Part shown: positions 36,063 through 48,600 of the stretch, one piece after another | How positions within the stretch are numbered: the first letter of the stretch is position 1 | Layout of the letters: the number at the start of each line of letters is the position of its first letter | NCBI RefSeq assembly: GCF_035083965.1 | Contig: NC_089723.1 | Coordinates: forward strand, 4,549,501 to 4,613,500 | DNA: 64,000 nucleotides | Direction: 5' to 3' | Origin: Branchiostoma lanceolatum | Lineage: Eukaryota; Chordata; Leptocardii; Amphioxiformes; Branchiostomatidae | The notes under the pieces: model-generated | The model's input: the letters and a program-made list of their open reading frames with translations, nothing else | Told to the model about the DNA's origin: nothing | Database searches by the model: none | Program-made: the position numbers and the translations under genes

Positions 36063-37254
36063 TCACCAACTTATTTGAGTACCCCAAAACGATCTTTTGG
36101 CCTTGCACTGAATTAACTCATTAAACGGAACAGAAAAGTGTTACAACAGATAACACGAAATCCTTACTTTCACAAAAACATTGCATTATGAATATGTGCC
36201 ATTTAGACTTCCTGGTTTGCAAAATCACTATCGGACACGTCACAGTTGAAGTGTGGCCGCATATGACCTAGTAGCATTCCTGGTCAATCCAAATTTGATG
36301 CTTGTCAGAGGATCTGCTCCCCAGGGCAAGGAAGTAAATACATAGTCAAGGCATGGAGGTGCAGCGCCCCTGTTCCCCGCTGTATACTTAGTTGAAACAG
36401 AGAACAATGTATCATTGTGTATACAACCGAAAACCGCGAACATAAAACCACTGCGAACATTTCTGCATTTTCTTATGCTCTAGCCCCAAAGCAGTTCACT
36501 GAGGCTTTGATGTGTCAAACTGGATGATGACTGACAGAATGTGTGCAAGGGGGGTCGGGTAGCTTGTGTGGCCTTGGCCTCGATGGTGTGTCCCTTACGA
36601 AGTTCTTAAGTATAGCTGCGATGTTAGTGGTACGCTCAACCCAAGGAAACACAAGGAGTCGCTACATCGTGAAGACGTTGATCTGTATTCTCCGCGGCTC
36701 TCTGTCCTCTCTACATCGTATCTCCGCTCAGGACTTCGACTGACTTCTAGTACATCGGTTCTCTTTATATACCTTCTATCCGCCTACGTAACTATTTCTT
36801 AGAAAAAGGTACATTCTTCTACTATTGAGTCATCATGCGTCATTTCCTCTGAGGGGCACTGGACAGTCCCAAATAAGGCGATGTCCACCCGGAAGCATGC
36901 TCTGCCCTCCTGGACAGAAGATCATTATTTCTCACCGGGTCATTACTCTAGCCATCATTCTAAGGAAATAGTGGCCGCCTACACTCTTTCTCAGAACAGA
37001 TCATCATAACAGACGTCATCCTAAGGACATCTTAAAAATTACCAGAACTCAACTAATACTACAATACAATGCTATCGCACCTTATTACATGTGCTCCTTC
37101 CTCATCGCCTGTACTTGTTGTCAGTTTCGATCTTGTTACCAATTGCTATTTTGGTCTGACCTTCTTAAGAGACTCGTTGAATTCATTTATTTTCTGAAAT
37201 TTTGCATACAAGGATGAGGTTAGAATGGGAAATGCGCTATTATTTTGTGGTCTG

Positions 37255-37785
37255 ATTCAGATATATTGACATTTTAGGTGGATGAATACAACAAAAAATA
37301 TCTGCTAATTGATACATGTACATGATATTCTGTGATGCAAAAGTTGATTGTGGCTCTCTAAAATGTACCGACGTTCTGTGCTGAGGGGCGGAATTGTCGC
37401 CTTGTTTGAACATGATTTTGTTCAAAGATGGTTCCCGTCGGGTCGATGGCTAGCCAGGAAACCATACCATCAGGAGCTTGCCGGTATCTCTACGGTGATG
37501 GGTAGGTACATGATATTTTCGATCTGACATCTGAGGGAAGAAAGTCAAAACAGAATCCACGTATACGTAGTAATGCAATTTTTTATTTCACACCCTGCTT
37601 CAGATATTTTGACATTCTTGGTGGATGTATATAATAATAAAAGATATTCTTGATACATAAAATAATATTCTGTGATACAAACGTGGCTTGCGACTGTCTA
37701 AAATGTGCCGACGTTCTGCGCTGAGGGGCGGAATTGTCGCAAGAAGGAGGTTTCCAAAATGGTTCCCGTCGGGTCGATTGCCCGG
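37255..37785. repeat. Direct duplication upstream of UBA6
   Basis: 37255-37450 and 37600-37785 share tttggtggatg-type starts, tgatacat, gatattctgtgat and a highly conserved core (gtgctgaggggcggaattgtc, atggttcccgtcgggtcga). They lie ~345 bases apart. No function was recognised. Confidence 0.85.
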
Positions 37786-38099
37786 TCATATAAGTTGTCC
37801 AGCAATATACTCGTCGAAATATCAACTGTAACAATATCGCACAATAATTGCAGCAGGTACAATACATGTATGGCAAATAACATGGAATAACAACAACTAC
37901 GGACTATTTATACTAGTGTACTAAATAACTAATCATTACTCGATACATAAAATAATGGAATGATATATTTCACATTATGGCACGGCTTCTCTTTTGCATA
38001 AAATTATGTATGAACAGCTAGGTAGACAGATACAGAGGTATACAGATACAGAGTCAGGACGTGACAGGTAGCAACTGAAAAACGGAGTACCTACAGTTT

Positions 38100-38309
38100 A
38101 TAATAATACCGCTAGAGGTCGTCCGTGGACGGCCAGGTAAGTGCGCAGAATCCGCGGATGCGAATGTGCCGCTAGGGTCTGTCTGGCAGACCGGTAGGAG
38201 GAGCGTGACGAACATCTTCTCGCCTTTCCTTACATCATCGTCTCAAAACTAGAAGATCTGCCTTGTCCTCAGAACACAGACGCTGCTGACAGTTAACTGT
38301 AGTCCTAAG
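38100..38309 (+). promoter_or_regulatory. Possible UBA6 5' UTR exon / promoter-proximal region
   Basis: This GC-richer block ends in a good donor (CCTAAG/gtaggt). It is the only such block between the duplicated repeats and the first UBA6 coding exon. If joined to 39625 its last bases put an in-frame TAA just before the junction, so translation would then start at ATG 39738 or 39747. A short upstream ORF (ATG CGA ATG TGC CGC TAG) is also present. The assignment rests on composition and a splice site only. Confidence 0.3.
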
Positions 38310-38679
38310 GTAGGTCTCCGTTCTACAAAATGAAGTCAGAAACCATTTACTTTATCTGTGGGGAGGTTTTCGTGCATAGCAGTGGTGGGGGAGGGCGTCA
38401 GACATTGAAATATATAAGATGTTAGATATGTAGGTGTGCACTTTCACTGCTTTGATAAAGGTGTTAGCTATAGCTTTCTGTTTCTAATTTTACTAGGTGC
38501 AAACAGGCTTTCGAACTATGAACATCATATACAGCAGCTGGGCTTGCCATATGGAATTTTTTGGCACTCTCTTATAATTTTAGTAAAGCAGACTTTATTG
38601 CACCCTTATTAATCATAATTTCTTCCCTTCACCTGTCAGATATAACATCTACTAACATAATTTCACCAAGGGTTACATA

Positions 38680-38850
38680 ATTCTGCCACCATGAAAAGAT
38701 ACGTCCAAAAAGATCTCCAACCCAATGTCCCCCAGTATAATGTACTACTAACTGTGCATACCTATTAGTAGGGGTGCTGTACTAGAGATCTCTCAAATAC
38801 ACTATTTTTCAAAGTGGCAGATTTATGTAACCTGGGGGATTAATGTTAAT
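38680..38850. repeat. Dispersed repeat (family also at 4443)
   Basis: Second copy of the 4443-4630 repeat, in the same orientation, upstream of UBA6. Confidence 0.75.
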
Positions 38851-39131
38851 GGAGGTTATAATCAAGTATCGACCACAGTGAAAAGAGAAAAGAAAATTTA
38901 ACAGAAAATCCACCTGGCTTCACAGTACGTATGAACAACTACTAGTACCGTTAAAACAGTTATGTATATGTATATGTAATACGCCAGTAACAAGCCACTA
39001 GACTGAAGCATATGTTGCTGATATATTCATACAGTTCACAAAGTACTTCAAGGATCCTCTTAGCTTGCCTTGACTTGTGTACTCAAGCCGTGTATTGCAC
39101 TTGACATGTCCATGTGAAAGGTGTGTTATGC

Positions 39132-39177
39132 CGAGGAGGTTTTATATAGACTACCTTTCTATATAAAACCTCCTTGG
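39132..39177. repeat. Near-perfect hairpin, ccaaggaggttttatataga
   Basis: Arms ccgaggaggttttatataga and tctatataaaacctccttgg match at 19 of 20 positions around a ~6-base spacer. A related palindrome (ccaaggagg ... cctccttgg) is at 31342-31390. Confidence 0.85.
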
Positions 39178-39624
39178 TTATCCTGAAGGGTGCATTACGC
39201 TGAATGGCGGTTATGCTGGCTATACTGATACAGAAAGGCATCTGCATAAAGCTGTTTGTGAATGGATCACTCATATTCCATTAAAATGTCCTTGTCGGTT
39301 ATGGCAAGGTGGAGCAAATAGCTCTCCAAAATTGCTACTTGTGAAAGTAACGGTTCCATAATGAGAATGCTCTTCCATGGATACTGTTCTATGAATATCA
39401 GTAGTAACCTCCATGTACTTACATAATCCTACACAAATATCTAGTTGGTGCACCTACAGTCAAAAATTAGGTGCACAGCTCCAATGTTGGGTGCACAAAA
39501 AAAGTGCACAGTCATGCACCCAGTATTTCGAGCCCTGGGTGTGTTGAGTGCACATTGTAGAATTGCAGTAACATGAACTTAAATCTTAAAGTCTGTCTTC
39601 ACACAATTAATGTTTCTTCCCCAG

Positions 39625-42600
39625 ATCCCAGATTTCTTGCTGCGCACCTTGTGAAATCCATCAACACGAGCTTCCCCAGTAAGCGGTGTAGGCTGAGCAG
39701 CCCCCTACCAGGATCGGACGGTACTGCAGATAGTGCAATGGACTCCATGGAGATAGACGATGCCTTGTACAGGTATGTGTCTGATTAGAACAAATTGAAG
39801 TCATAACAATAGCATACATATACACATAAGGTATCAAAGGGATGTCCCTGTGGCTCAACTGGTAACAACCTCACAATTGAGCTCCTGGTTCCGATCAGTT
39901 GGTAACTGGGAGACCCCGGTTCAAATCCTGGGAAGGGCCTTTCGGTTGGGGCTGCACCCATCCTTTGGAAGGGACGTAAAATGGGTGTTTGAGGAGGTGT
40001 CTCAAACACCTTTAAGGGGAAGGCTATATTAGTATATAGCAACCCTTCCCTGTAAAAATATACTCTTCTACAGAAACAGCAATGAAACTTGCTGCCCTAC
40101 AATGTATGTGCCAGTAGGCACTAGAACGACATGCCTTTTACCAAGATTCATCTCCAAGTAGATATAAGGATCCAACTAGTCATTCTGTGTGTTTCACTTC
40201 TGTTTTTGCAACATTGATACTCATTTGATGTTCACTTTTTCCTATCTGCAGTCGACAGCGGTATGTGCTGGGAGACAGTGCCATGGTACGGATGGCACGG
40301 TCCTCTGTGTTCCTCAGTGGCATGGGAGGACTGGGGGTGGAAGTTGGTGAGTATAGGGCATCTAGCACATATGTCATGTATATGTCAGATAGAAACCGTG
40401 ATCTGGTATACGTAGGATCGCCGATTCTACTTGTAGAGATCCTGATCAGAGTTTCTGTCAACATCTCTACCCGTAGAATCGCTGATTCTACTGGTTGGAT
40501 CCTAGTCTCTACCCTGACATTCATGTATATATAAAGAAATATGTTTTCATACAGTATGTGATTTCATTGATTTAATATATTTTATACAGTTCAAAATGTA
40601 AATGTCTGTCCATTAAAAAGATTGGACAAAAGGTATGACAATATTTTGTGTATCTATGTCTCTGTACTCAATGTGTCTTTCTTGATTAGCTTCATGAACT
40701 TAATCTGAAACTTGACATTTTTCTTATCTGTTCCCAATGAACCATTCATGATTTTTTTTTCATTCACTTTGCAGCCAAGAACATTGTGCTGGCTGGAATC
40801 AAGGTAAGAAATGTTATAAACATTTTCAGAGTGACAATCTACAGGGTGTTGATCATTGGCAATGGCACATTTTAAAATTTCTATAGTATTGTCTTTTAGT
40901 TTAAGTACTATCTTTTTGCTGCTGCTCTCAAGGGTGTTTTCTAACAGTTTTGTGTCCTGTTCTAGAGCCTGACAGTCCATGACACCAAGACTGCCACAGT
41001 AGCAGATCTGGGAACACAGTTCTTTCTCAGGGAGGAGGATGTTAAAGAGGGGAAGAACAGGTCAGTATCTAACCTGTAATAGACGAATTTACACTTCCAC
41101 AGACTACAAAAACTTCTTGTGCCACAAGAGATGATTACATGTACATCATTTCTGCCATGTTTGAATGCATTCATTGCATTCGAATGTGTGCACATTAATG
41201 CAAAGTTTGTTCTTTGAATGCATCAAATGTCTATGGCAATAATATAATCCCTCTGTGGTTCACGCAGTTTCTGTAGCCCTTGGAGTTGTGAACTTCTCTG
41301 TTACTCAAGGAGCTGTCCTGATATTTCAAAAGTTAAAAGAAAAAGTATATGTAATACTGTGATACTGATAGACAAGGCTTTTGACATAGGAGGTAAGAAA
41401 GACAAAAGTAGTAGTCCTAGTTGTAGTTTGAAAAAATATGTTAAACCTGTTCTCAGCAACCACTCAAGGGACTGAGGAAAATGGTTGCTGAGGACAGGGT
41501 GGGTTTTTAAAACTAGTTAAAACTATGTGAAATGGACAGGACTGTTATAAGGTGGTTGCCTATGCCCGGTGGTTGCTCTAGCAAGTTTGGTATGTAGCAA
41601 AAGTAATGTTTTTTTTAAAGGTTTCTTTTATGTGTGTTTTTTTCCAAACTGTTACATCTGGATATGCTGTATTTTCAGAGCTGAGGCCAGTGTGGGGAGA
41701 CTGGCTGAGTTGAACCCGTATGTGACTGTGAAGGCCTCATCATCGCCACTGGGGGAGGACACGGACCTGTCTTTCCTCAAGGAATATCAGGTCAGAGGTC
41801 AAGTTCACCACATGCAAAGACGGGCCAGAAAGGGTTGGGGGAGGGGGGTGCTTGTGAACCATGCAAGAGGCTGTATTATTTTATCACAACAGTTGGTACA
41901 ATTTTTCTTTCAACACTTGTGTGCAAATTGTTATATTTGGGCCTTTATGGCCATACCTAACCATAACAAATTAGAAAATGTTACATAATCTGATGTGCAA
42001 TTGCTCTCTAGACAAGTCTGTGCTTACAGTGTATACTTGTGTCCTATGTTTCATGGAATGATTCTCTTTCAGTCAGTATTGACCATTGATAAATCCCAGT
42101 TCATGTAAGCCTCACTCATACACATGGTGCTTGTTCAATGCAATGATATTTTAGTGTATGTAGAGTGATGCACTTCTTGGAACATGGCAAAGAATGTTCT
42201 CATACATGTACCTCTTCTGTATTTCAGTGTGTTGTTCTGACGGAGGCCAGTCTGACCCTCCAGCTGAAGGTGAACTCCTTTTGTCGCACACAGGACCCTC
42301 CCATCAAGGTAACACACCGTCACTGTCACTGCCACTTATGTCCCAATGTTCTGTCTAGTCCAAGGCGTGCCATGAGTCTTCTGTGTAATGTTTAACCTTC
42401 TCCCTGCTGCCTAACTCCATAACCAATAGAGATTTGGAGCCAAACAGCCTCTTCAGTGTGCTAAGCTTAAACCATATTTGACATGGTTCATTTAAAGAAG
42501 AGTTAAGTTGAAATTTTATTGAGAGAAATTTGTACAATGCACCAAATTGTGCAGATCAGATTCATTGATGTATTTCTCTCTTTTTGCAGTTTTACATGAA

Positions 42601-45600
42601 TTTGCTGATGTCTCAGAAAGGTTGTGTATGGGGAAATTTCAAATGCTTTTTTTCTATTTTATTTCCTCAGTTTGTGAGTGGGGATGTGTATGGGGTTTTC
42701 TGCTGCTGCTTCTGTGATTTTGGGGACGAGTTTGAGGTGTGCGATGCTACTGGGGAGGAGCCAAAGGAGGTTTTCATGGCCAAAGTGACCAAGGTAATGT
42801 GTACTTATGACTATAATTTTTATATAATGTTTCATCCCCAGAACTAGCCCTTTGTAACAGCCATGGGCTAGTTGGGCAGACCTACAAGTATAGCTGTATG
42901 CCTCATAGCCTCAGAGTTAAAATAGAAAGAGTTAGATTTGGACCCCTGATGCCTTTGAGTATTGCAGGTCGAGAACTTTTGTAGCTTTTTGGGGTCATTT
43001 CTTGCCTATCTTAAAGGAGTCCTAAAGTCCAGAGGGGGGAGTTATTTTTCAATGGATGGTAATTTTAGGAAGTAGAAATGAATATTTTTTACAGTATACG
43101 ATAAAGTGCTCACTAGTCCCATGCGCATCCAAAGAATTCAGTATTCTACCAAATTCCCCAGGTGACCCTCAGCCTATGTGTTTTTTACAATGTGCCTGAC
43201 GATGCCTGACAAAAGTTAGATTTTAAAAAGAATGTCAGGGTGGTTAAGAAAACTCTTCTTGCTATGTGTACTTTTATATCTTATTAACAATTGGCCTTCT
43301 TATTGTGCTTAACCACCCTCATTTACACCGAAAATATCCACGTTTAAAAATGTATGTTTACGCATAGGGAATACACTGGTAGGGTCTGCAGGGGTTTAGT
43401 GAGTATCATATTGTTTTAAAAAACACACCTTGTAAAATTTACCACAAGCAAAATTCTGTAAAAAGTCGGCTGATTATGTATTGATTGATACATAATCTAG
43501 TGGAAAATAACACCGCCTTCTGGAGTTTAGGACTCCTTTAAGATAAGAGCCAGAAAGCATTGTAGATGATGGGAGCATTTCTCCCAATCTTTTTTAGGGC
43601 TAGATTTATGGAAGATGGAAATGTATACAAACAAAATGAAATTAGAGTCTTTATGAAATTGAATATTTCCAGGCCGACCCCGGTGTGGTGACCTGTCTGG
43701 AGAACCGCATGCACGGGTTTGAGACGGGCGACGTGGTGACCTTCAAGGAGGTCATCGGAATGGACGCTCTCAACGGAACCAGTCACAAAATCAGTGGTAA
43801 GTGTAAAGGCAGGTCATTGTACTGTGAATGTATTTAAGTTTGCATGGATTTTATTTCGCAGTAGGGAGAAAATGGACTGGTCGCGGTAGTTTTAAGTACG
43901 CGTTTGAAACAATAGCAGCGCTACAGTCATAGGTGGGCAAAAAGTTTTGCAACAATTTTAACTTCGCGCTGAAGAGTTCATAAAACCACGGCGAACAGTT
44001 TTGCAGCCCATTTTTGTTGTTGAATCCATAACCTCCAATGGCAAGCTTACAAAAATACTTTTTTATCAATTTCATGGTAAAAATTTTTGTCCTGTAGACC
44101 CCCCTGGATCATTTACACAACGACAGTATAGCATGTATCAGTTTATAACTATAACTGTCTTTTTTCTAATTTGCCGCAGTGATATCCCCCTATGCCTTCT
44201 CCATCTGTGACACCACCAGTGAGAAGTTCCAACCTTACAAACATGGTGGTATGGCACGGCAGGTCAAGGAAACAACTCTGATGAACTTTGTAAGTACAGT
44301 TACAAAAAGCTCTGCAGTATTATAAATCTACAGAGTTGCAAGAAATCATTTTTTCACCTCTATTAATCATTTCATAGATTGAGTATCCAAATATCATCTT
44401 TTGATGTATTTTCTTAGTGTGCGGTAAAATTAGTGCTTGTGATTTACTTCATCACTTGTGTAATTAAGCAAATATATTTTCTCCATACTATACATGTTGT
44501 ACATCATGCTGACAAATGATTCTTCCTTGTACTTTGGATTACAACTGAAGTTTGTACTTGTAGTGCATCTTTGAACTTTTTTTTTTATATGTATTGTCCA
44601 CATCAGAGGAACACTTAATAGGTCTTTTCTTTTTGCAATCAGGAGTCCCTTGAGAAACAGCTGACCAGTCCTAACCTCCTGACAGTAGACTTTGCCAAGA
44701 TGCAGGTAATTGCACTTTGCTATAATAAGAACACTACCGTTTTATGCAAAATGGGTATACTGTACAATGTTCGGGATGAATTGATTAATGATGCTCCTTA
44801 CATCAATATTGTTCACTCATTTAGCAATTAAAAGACTAATCCATGTTTTGTTATGATGTGTACCCCAGGCCCCCTCCACCATACACCTGGGGATGTGGGC
44901 CTTGCACAAGTTTCAGGAGGAACACAGCAGACTTCCTAAACCTGGGTAAGACTTACTTACATGTGCTTTCTAGATTCAGATTCAGCTTTAATACTTATAA
45001 GGCATGTGACATTGATAGAAATATACACATAAACATTGATCACACTTAACTAGAATACATGATGACATAAGAGCTTAACACTGATTGGTTAAGATGTAGC
45101 AATGGCAGGGAGACATTAATGCATACTTGTCTTGTCTTGTCAAGCTATAGTATGTATATGTGTGTATTTCTGTCACAAGCTTGTGGGTCCTATGAGCAGT
45201 ACTAAATGTAGATATAATCTTTAGAACAGTGTACTTTTCATGGAAATGAAGGCAGTTCAGCAAACAGCAACTTTCCTAGTCCAAGTCTTGCTCTATTGCA
45301 GAGATTTTATATTGAAACAAAGACATGGTTATAGTTAGATAATGTCTAGGTTTGTAGATTTTTACAGTTTTTTTTCATTCCTTAGAAACTCAGAAGATGC
45401 TGCCAAACTGTTGGAGCTTGTCCAATCACTGAACAGCAAGATGCAAGAAAAGGTGGGTGAATTGTCATAATTATACAGAGGAGAAACCTACCCTATACCT
45501 TGTGGTAAATGCAGATCTGAAAAGACACTTGAAATGTCTCGCACAATTTTTACAGTTCAAATGGGTATGTAAAACCCGTGATATATGTATCTGAATGTTT

Positions 45601-48600
45601 TAGGAAACAAAATGACCTGTACATGATTTGAACTGTACTTTTTTTGACAAATCATAATGATGGCTTCTATTGTACACGTGCTTATGCGCTAAAATTTGGA
45701 AAAAGTAGTCAAGCTCTAGGTGACGAGTATTAGATATTAGATAAGACACAACAGAATTTGTACCTCTTCCATCAGTGTTGTTTCTATTGTACTATTTCCC
45801 TAGGTTGAGGTGGACAGCAAGCTGCTGATGTGGCTGTCCTACACAGCACAGGGCTGTTTCGCCCCCCTGACAGATGCTATGTTCACTTGTATATGTAATG
45901 TTGTATTGTATTGTACTGTTTCCCCAGGTTGAGGTGGACAGCAAACTGCTGACATGGCTGTCCTACACAGCGCACGGCTGTTTTGCCCCCCTGACAGCTG
46001 ACATGTTCACTTGTACATGTAATGTTCTATTGTATTGTATTGTACTATTTCCCTAGGTTGAAGTGGACAGCAAGCTGCTGACATGGCTGTCCTACACAAC
46101 ACACGGCTGTTTCGCCCACCTGAGTGACAGCTGACATCTTCACTTGTACATGTAATGTTGTATTGTATTGTATTGTACTATTTTCCTAGGTTGAAGTGGA
46201 CAGCAAGCTGATGACGTGGCTGTCCTACACAACACACGGCTGTTTCGCCCACCTGACACAAGAAAATGTCTTGTTGTCTAGTAATAGAATTTGTACCTGT
46301 ACCTTCAATGTTGTTTCTATTGTATTGTTTCCCCAGGTTGAGGTGGACAGCAAGCTGCTGACGTGGCTGTCCTACACAGCACGGGGCTGTTTCGCCCCCC
46401 TGACAGCGGCTATGGGCGGGATCCTGGCACAGGAGGTGCTGAAGGCTCTAACCGGCAAATTTACACCTCTTAAACAATGGGTAAACACCTAGCTCTCACT
46501 ACATGTATATTGTAGTAGAATAATCCAAATACAGTCAATCCCATACAAGTGGGATACACTGTACTACATGTAGGTCTATCTTAATGTTATTTTGAAATTG
46601 TACGTAATTTGTAATATATACCATGAGGCCTCAAACCAGCGGAATCTTACGGGTTTGCGTAAAGATTAAGACCTATCCTTAAATGAAAAAATGTTGTTTA
46701 TATTGATTCGCATGTTTCTATTAATGCTTTTTAGGATTCTTTATATCTAAGTGTGATTCTTTATAACAATGTGTGACAATGTTATCTGTTGACAAAGCTG
46801 TACAATTTAGCCCTTTGGGCTACCAACAGTTTTTACCCGCCTTGTGTGTGTGGAAATAAACCAGTCTACTACTACTACTACCTAGTGGCCACCTCTACAT
46901 TTGGACCACCTGGCCAATACGAACACTTCTGGTGATCCCTTAGATAATTTTCCCCATTGAGTGGTCTTCTTGCATAGTTTTGACTAGACACCATAGTTGT
47001 CAATGCACCAATTGCAATACTTTCATGGTCAACATCTGCTTGCAAAGGTATGGTGAACTGTTCTTACAAAATTCTGCTGCTTCTATATTAATTTCGGTTT
47101 GTTTTCTGCAGCTCTACATGGATTCAGTAGAAGTCTGTCAAGACTTGGAGTCAAAGTTAGAAAGTCTACAGCCAAAGTAAGTTTATCTTGATTCTGGTTT
47201 CCTATTTACATTGATGATATTGTGCCTGGTGCTGAATGACACTCACACGGACACTATTGTCCATGGCCTTGGTGCTGAATGAAACTTACATGTACACTGA
47301 CAAAGCCATCCCTTCCTCTGAAGCTGTATGGCATTTATACTGACACTGTTGTCCCTGGTGCTGAATGACATTCACACTGACAATACCATCCCTGTCCCTG
47401 GTGATGAGTGACATTCACACTAACACTGTCATCCCTGTCCCTGGTGCTGAATGACATTCACACTTATTCCAGCAATGCTGTCCCTGGTGCTGAATGATAT
47501 TCACACTGATGCTGCCATCCCTGTCCCTGGTGCTGAATGACATTCACACTGACATGACCCTGGTACTGAGAACTGAAAGACATTCACACTCACACTGTTG
47601 TCCCTGTCCCTGGTGCTGAATGAAATTCACACTGTTCCTATCCTTGGTGCTGAATGACATCCACACTGACACTGCCATCCTTGTCCCTGGTGCTGAATGA
47701 CATTCACACTAACACTGTTGACTTGACTTGGCACTGTTGTCTCTGTCCCTGGTGCTGAAAAACTTTCTCAAGACAAATACTCCATGGATTGAAATTGTAA
47801 ACCACCAGAGAGCCCAAATGTGGTCAGAATGAATCCTTCGAAAAATAAGGAAAATATCTTCCATGTGAAAATGATAACTGACACTTCTTAAATCTGTTTC
47901 AGGGGTGACTGTAATGATGCCCTGAGGATGTGTATAGGGGAGGAACTACTTAAGAAGCTAGCTAGTGTTAAGTTGTTCATGGTGAGACAAAATTTCTTTA
48001 CGTACATTTTTGTGCAGAAATTTTATTACTCATATGTTAATACAGAAAACAATTACGTACAATGATACTGTAAAATTATATTTTGCTTGTGAAAAGGCTT
48101 ATGTAGCTCTACAGCTAGATCTATAAGGCCAAATTTTCTTAACTTTTCTCTCAATGTTTGGGTAGGGAAATAACTCATTGTGTGATTTGGTATTTTGTAG
48201 ATTTCCCGCTGAAAGACAAGAGCAGTAAAAGCTATGTGTGTTTTCTGTTTGCAGGTTGGGTGTGGTGCAATAGGCTGTGAGATGCTAAAGAACTATGCCC
48301 TGATGGGGATAGCTTCAGCAGCAGATGGGATGGTAAAATTCACATTCTCTTCTCTTTAACTGTAAAAGCAGACTTCACAACACACATATATTGTGTTCGT
48401 CAGCTGAATGACAGTAAATGTTAATGTTGCAACAGACTTTTAATTTGTAATCTTAGATCTAGTTATATACTGTAACGAATAAGACTATTTATCAAATTTT
48501 TAATTTGTAATGTTTTGTAAAGTTTTGATAAGATTATGTACGACGTATTGTGAACAAAGGCCGCAATTCAGCACCTGTGCTGCGAGTTTTTTTATATTGA

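Larger units (their letters stand above)
35405..39624. other. Intergenic region between NRF-6-like and UBA6 genes
   Basis: No coding exon was recognised. It contains a dispersed repeat (35880-36062) and a short relative of it (36412-36475). It also holds a directly duplicated block (37255-37450 and 37600-37785), a copy of the repeat also seen at 4443 (38680-38850), a near-perfect hairpin (39132-39177) and the probable UBA6 promoter and first exon (~38100-38309). Unique-looking DNA at 36540-37000 could not be identified. Confidence 0.55.

Noticed and set aside
37583-37883. Minus-strand ORFs sharing DNSAPQ and SAHFRQSQ-like stretches with 37240-37425
   Set aside because: Similarity comes from the duplicated DNA; both ORFs are short, with no start context or known domain.
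45874-46330. Mutually exclusive UBA6 exons
   Set aside because: The upstream copies lack the second half of the exon and a matching donor, so they cannot substitute for exon 46337-46480.
47215-47760. CRISPR-like array of repeats and spacers
   Set aside because: Irregular unit length, degenerate repeats, eukaryotic intron context and no cas genes: a minisatellite.
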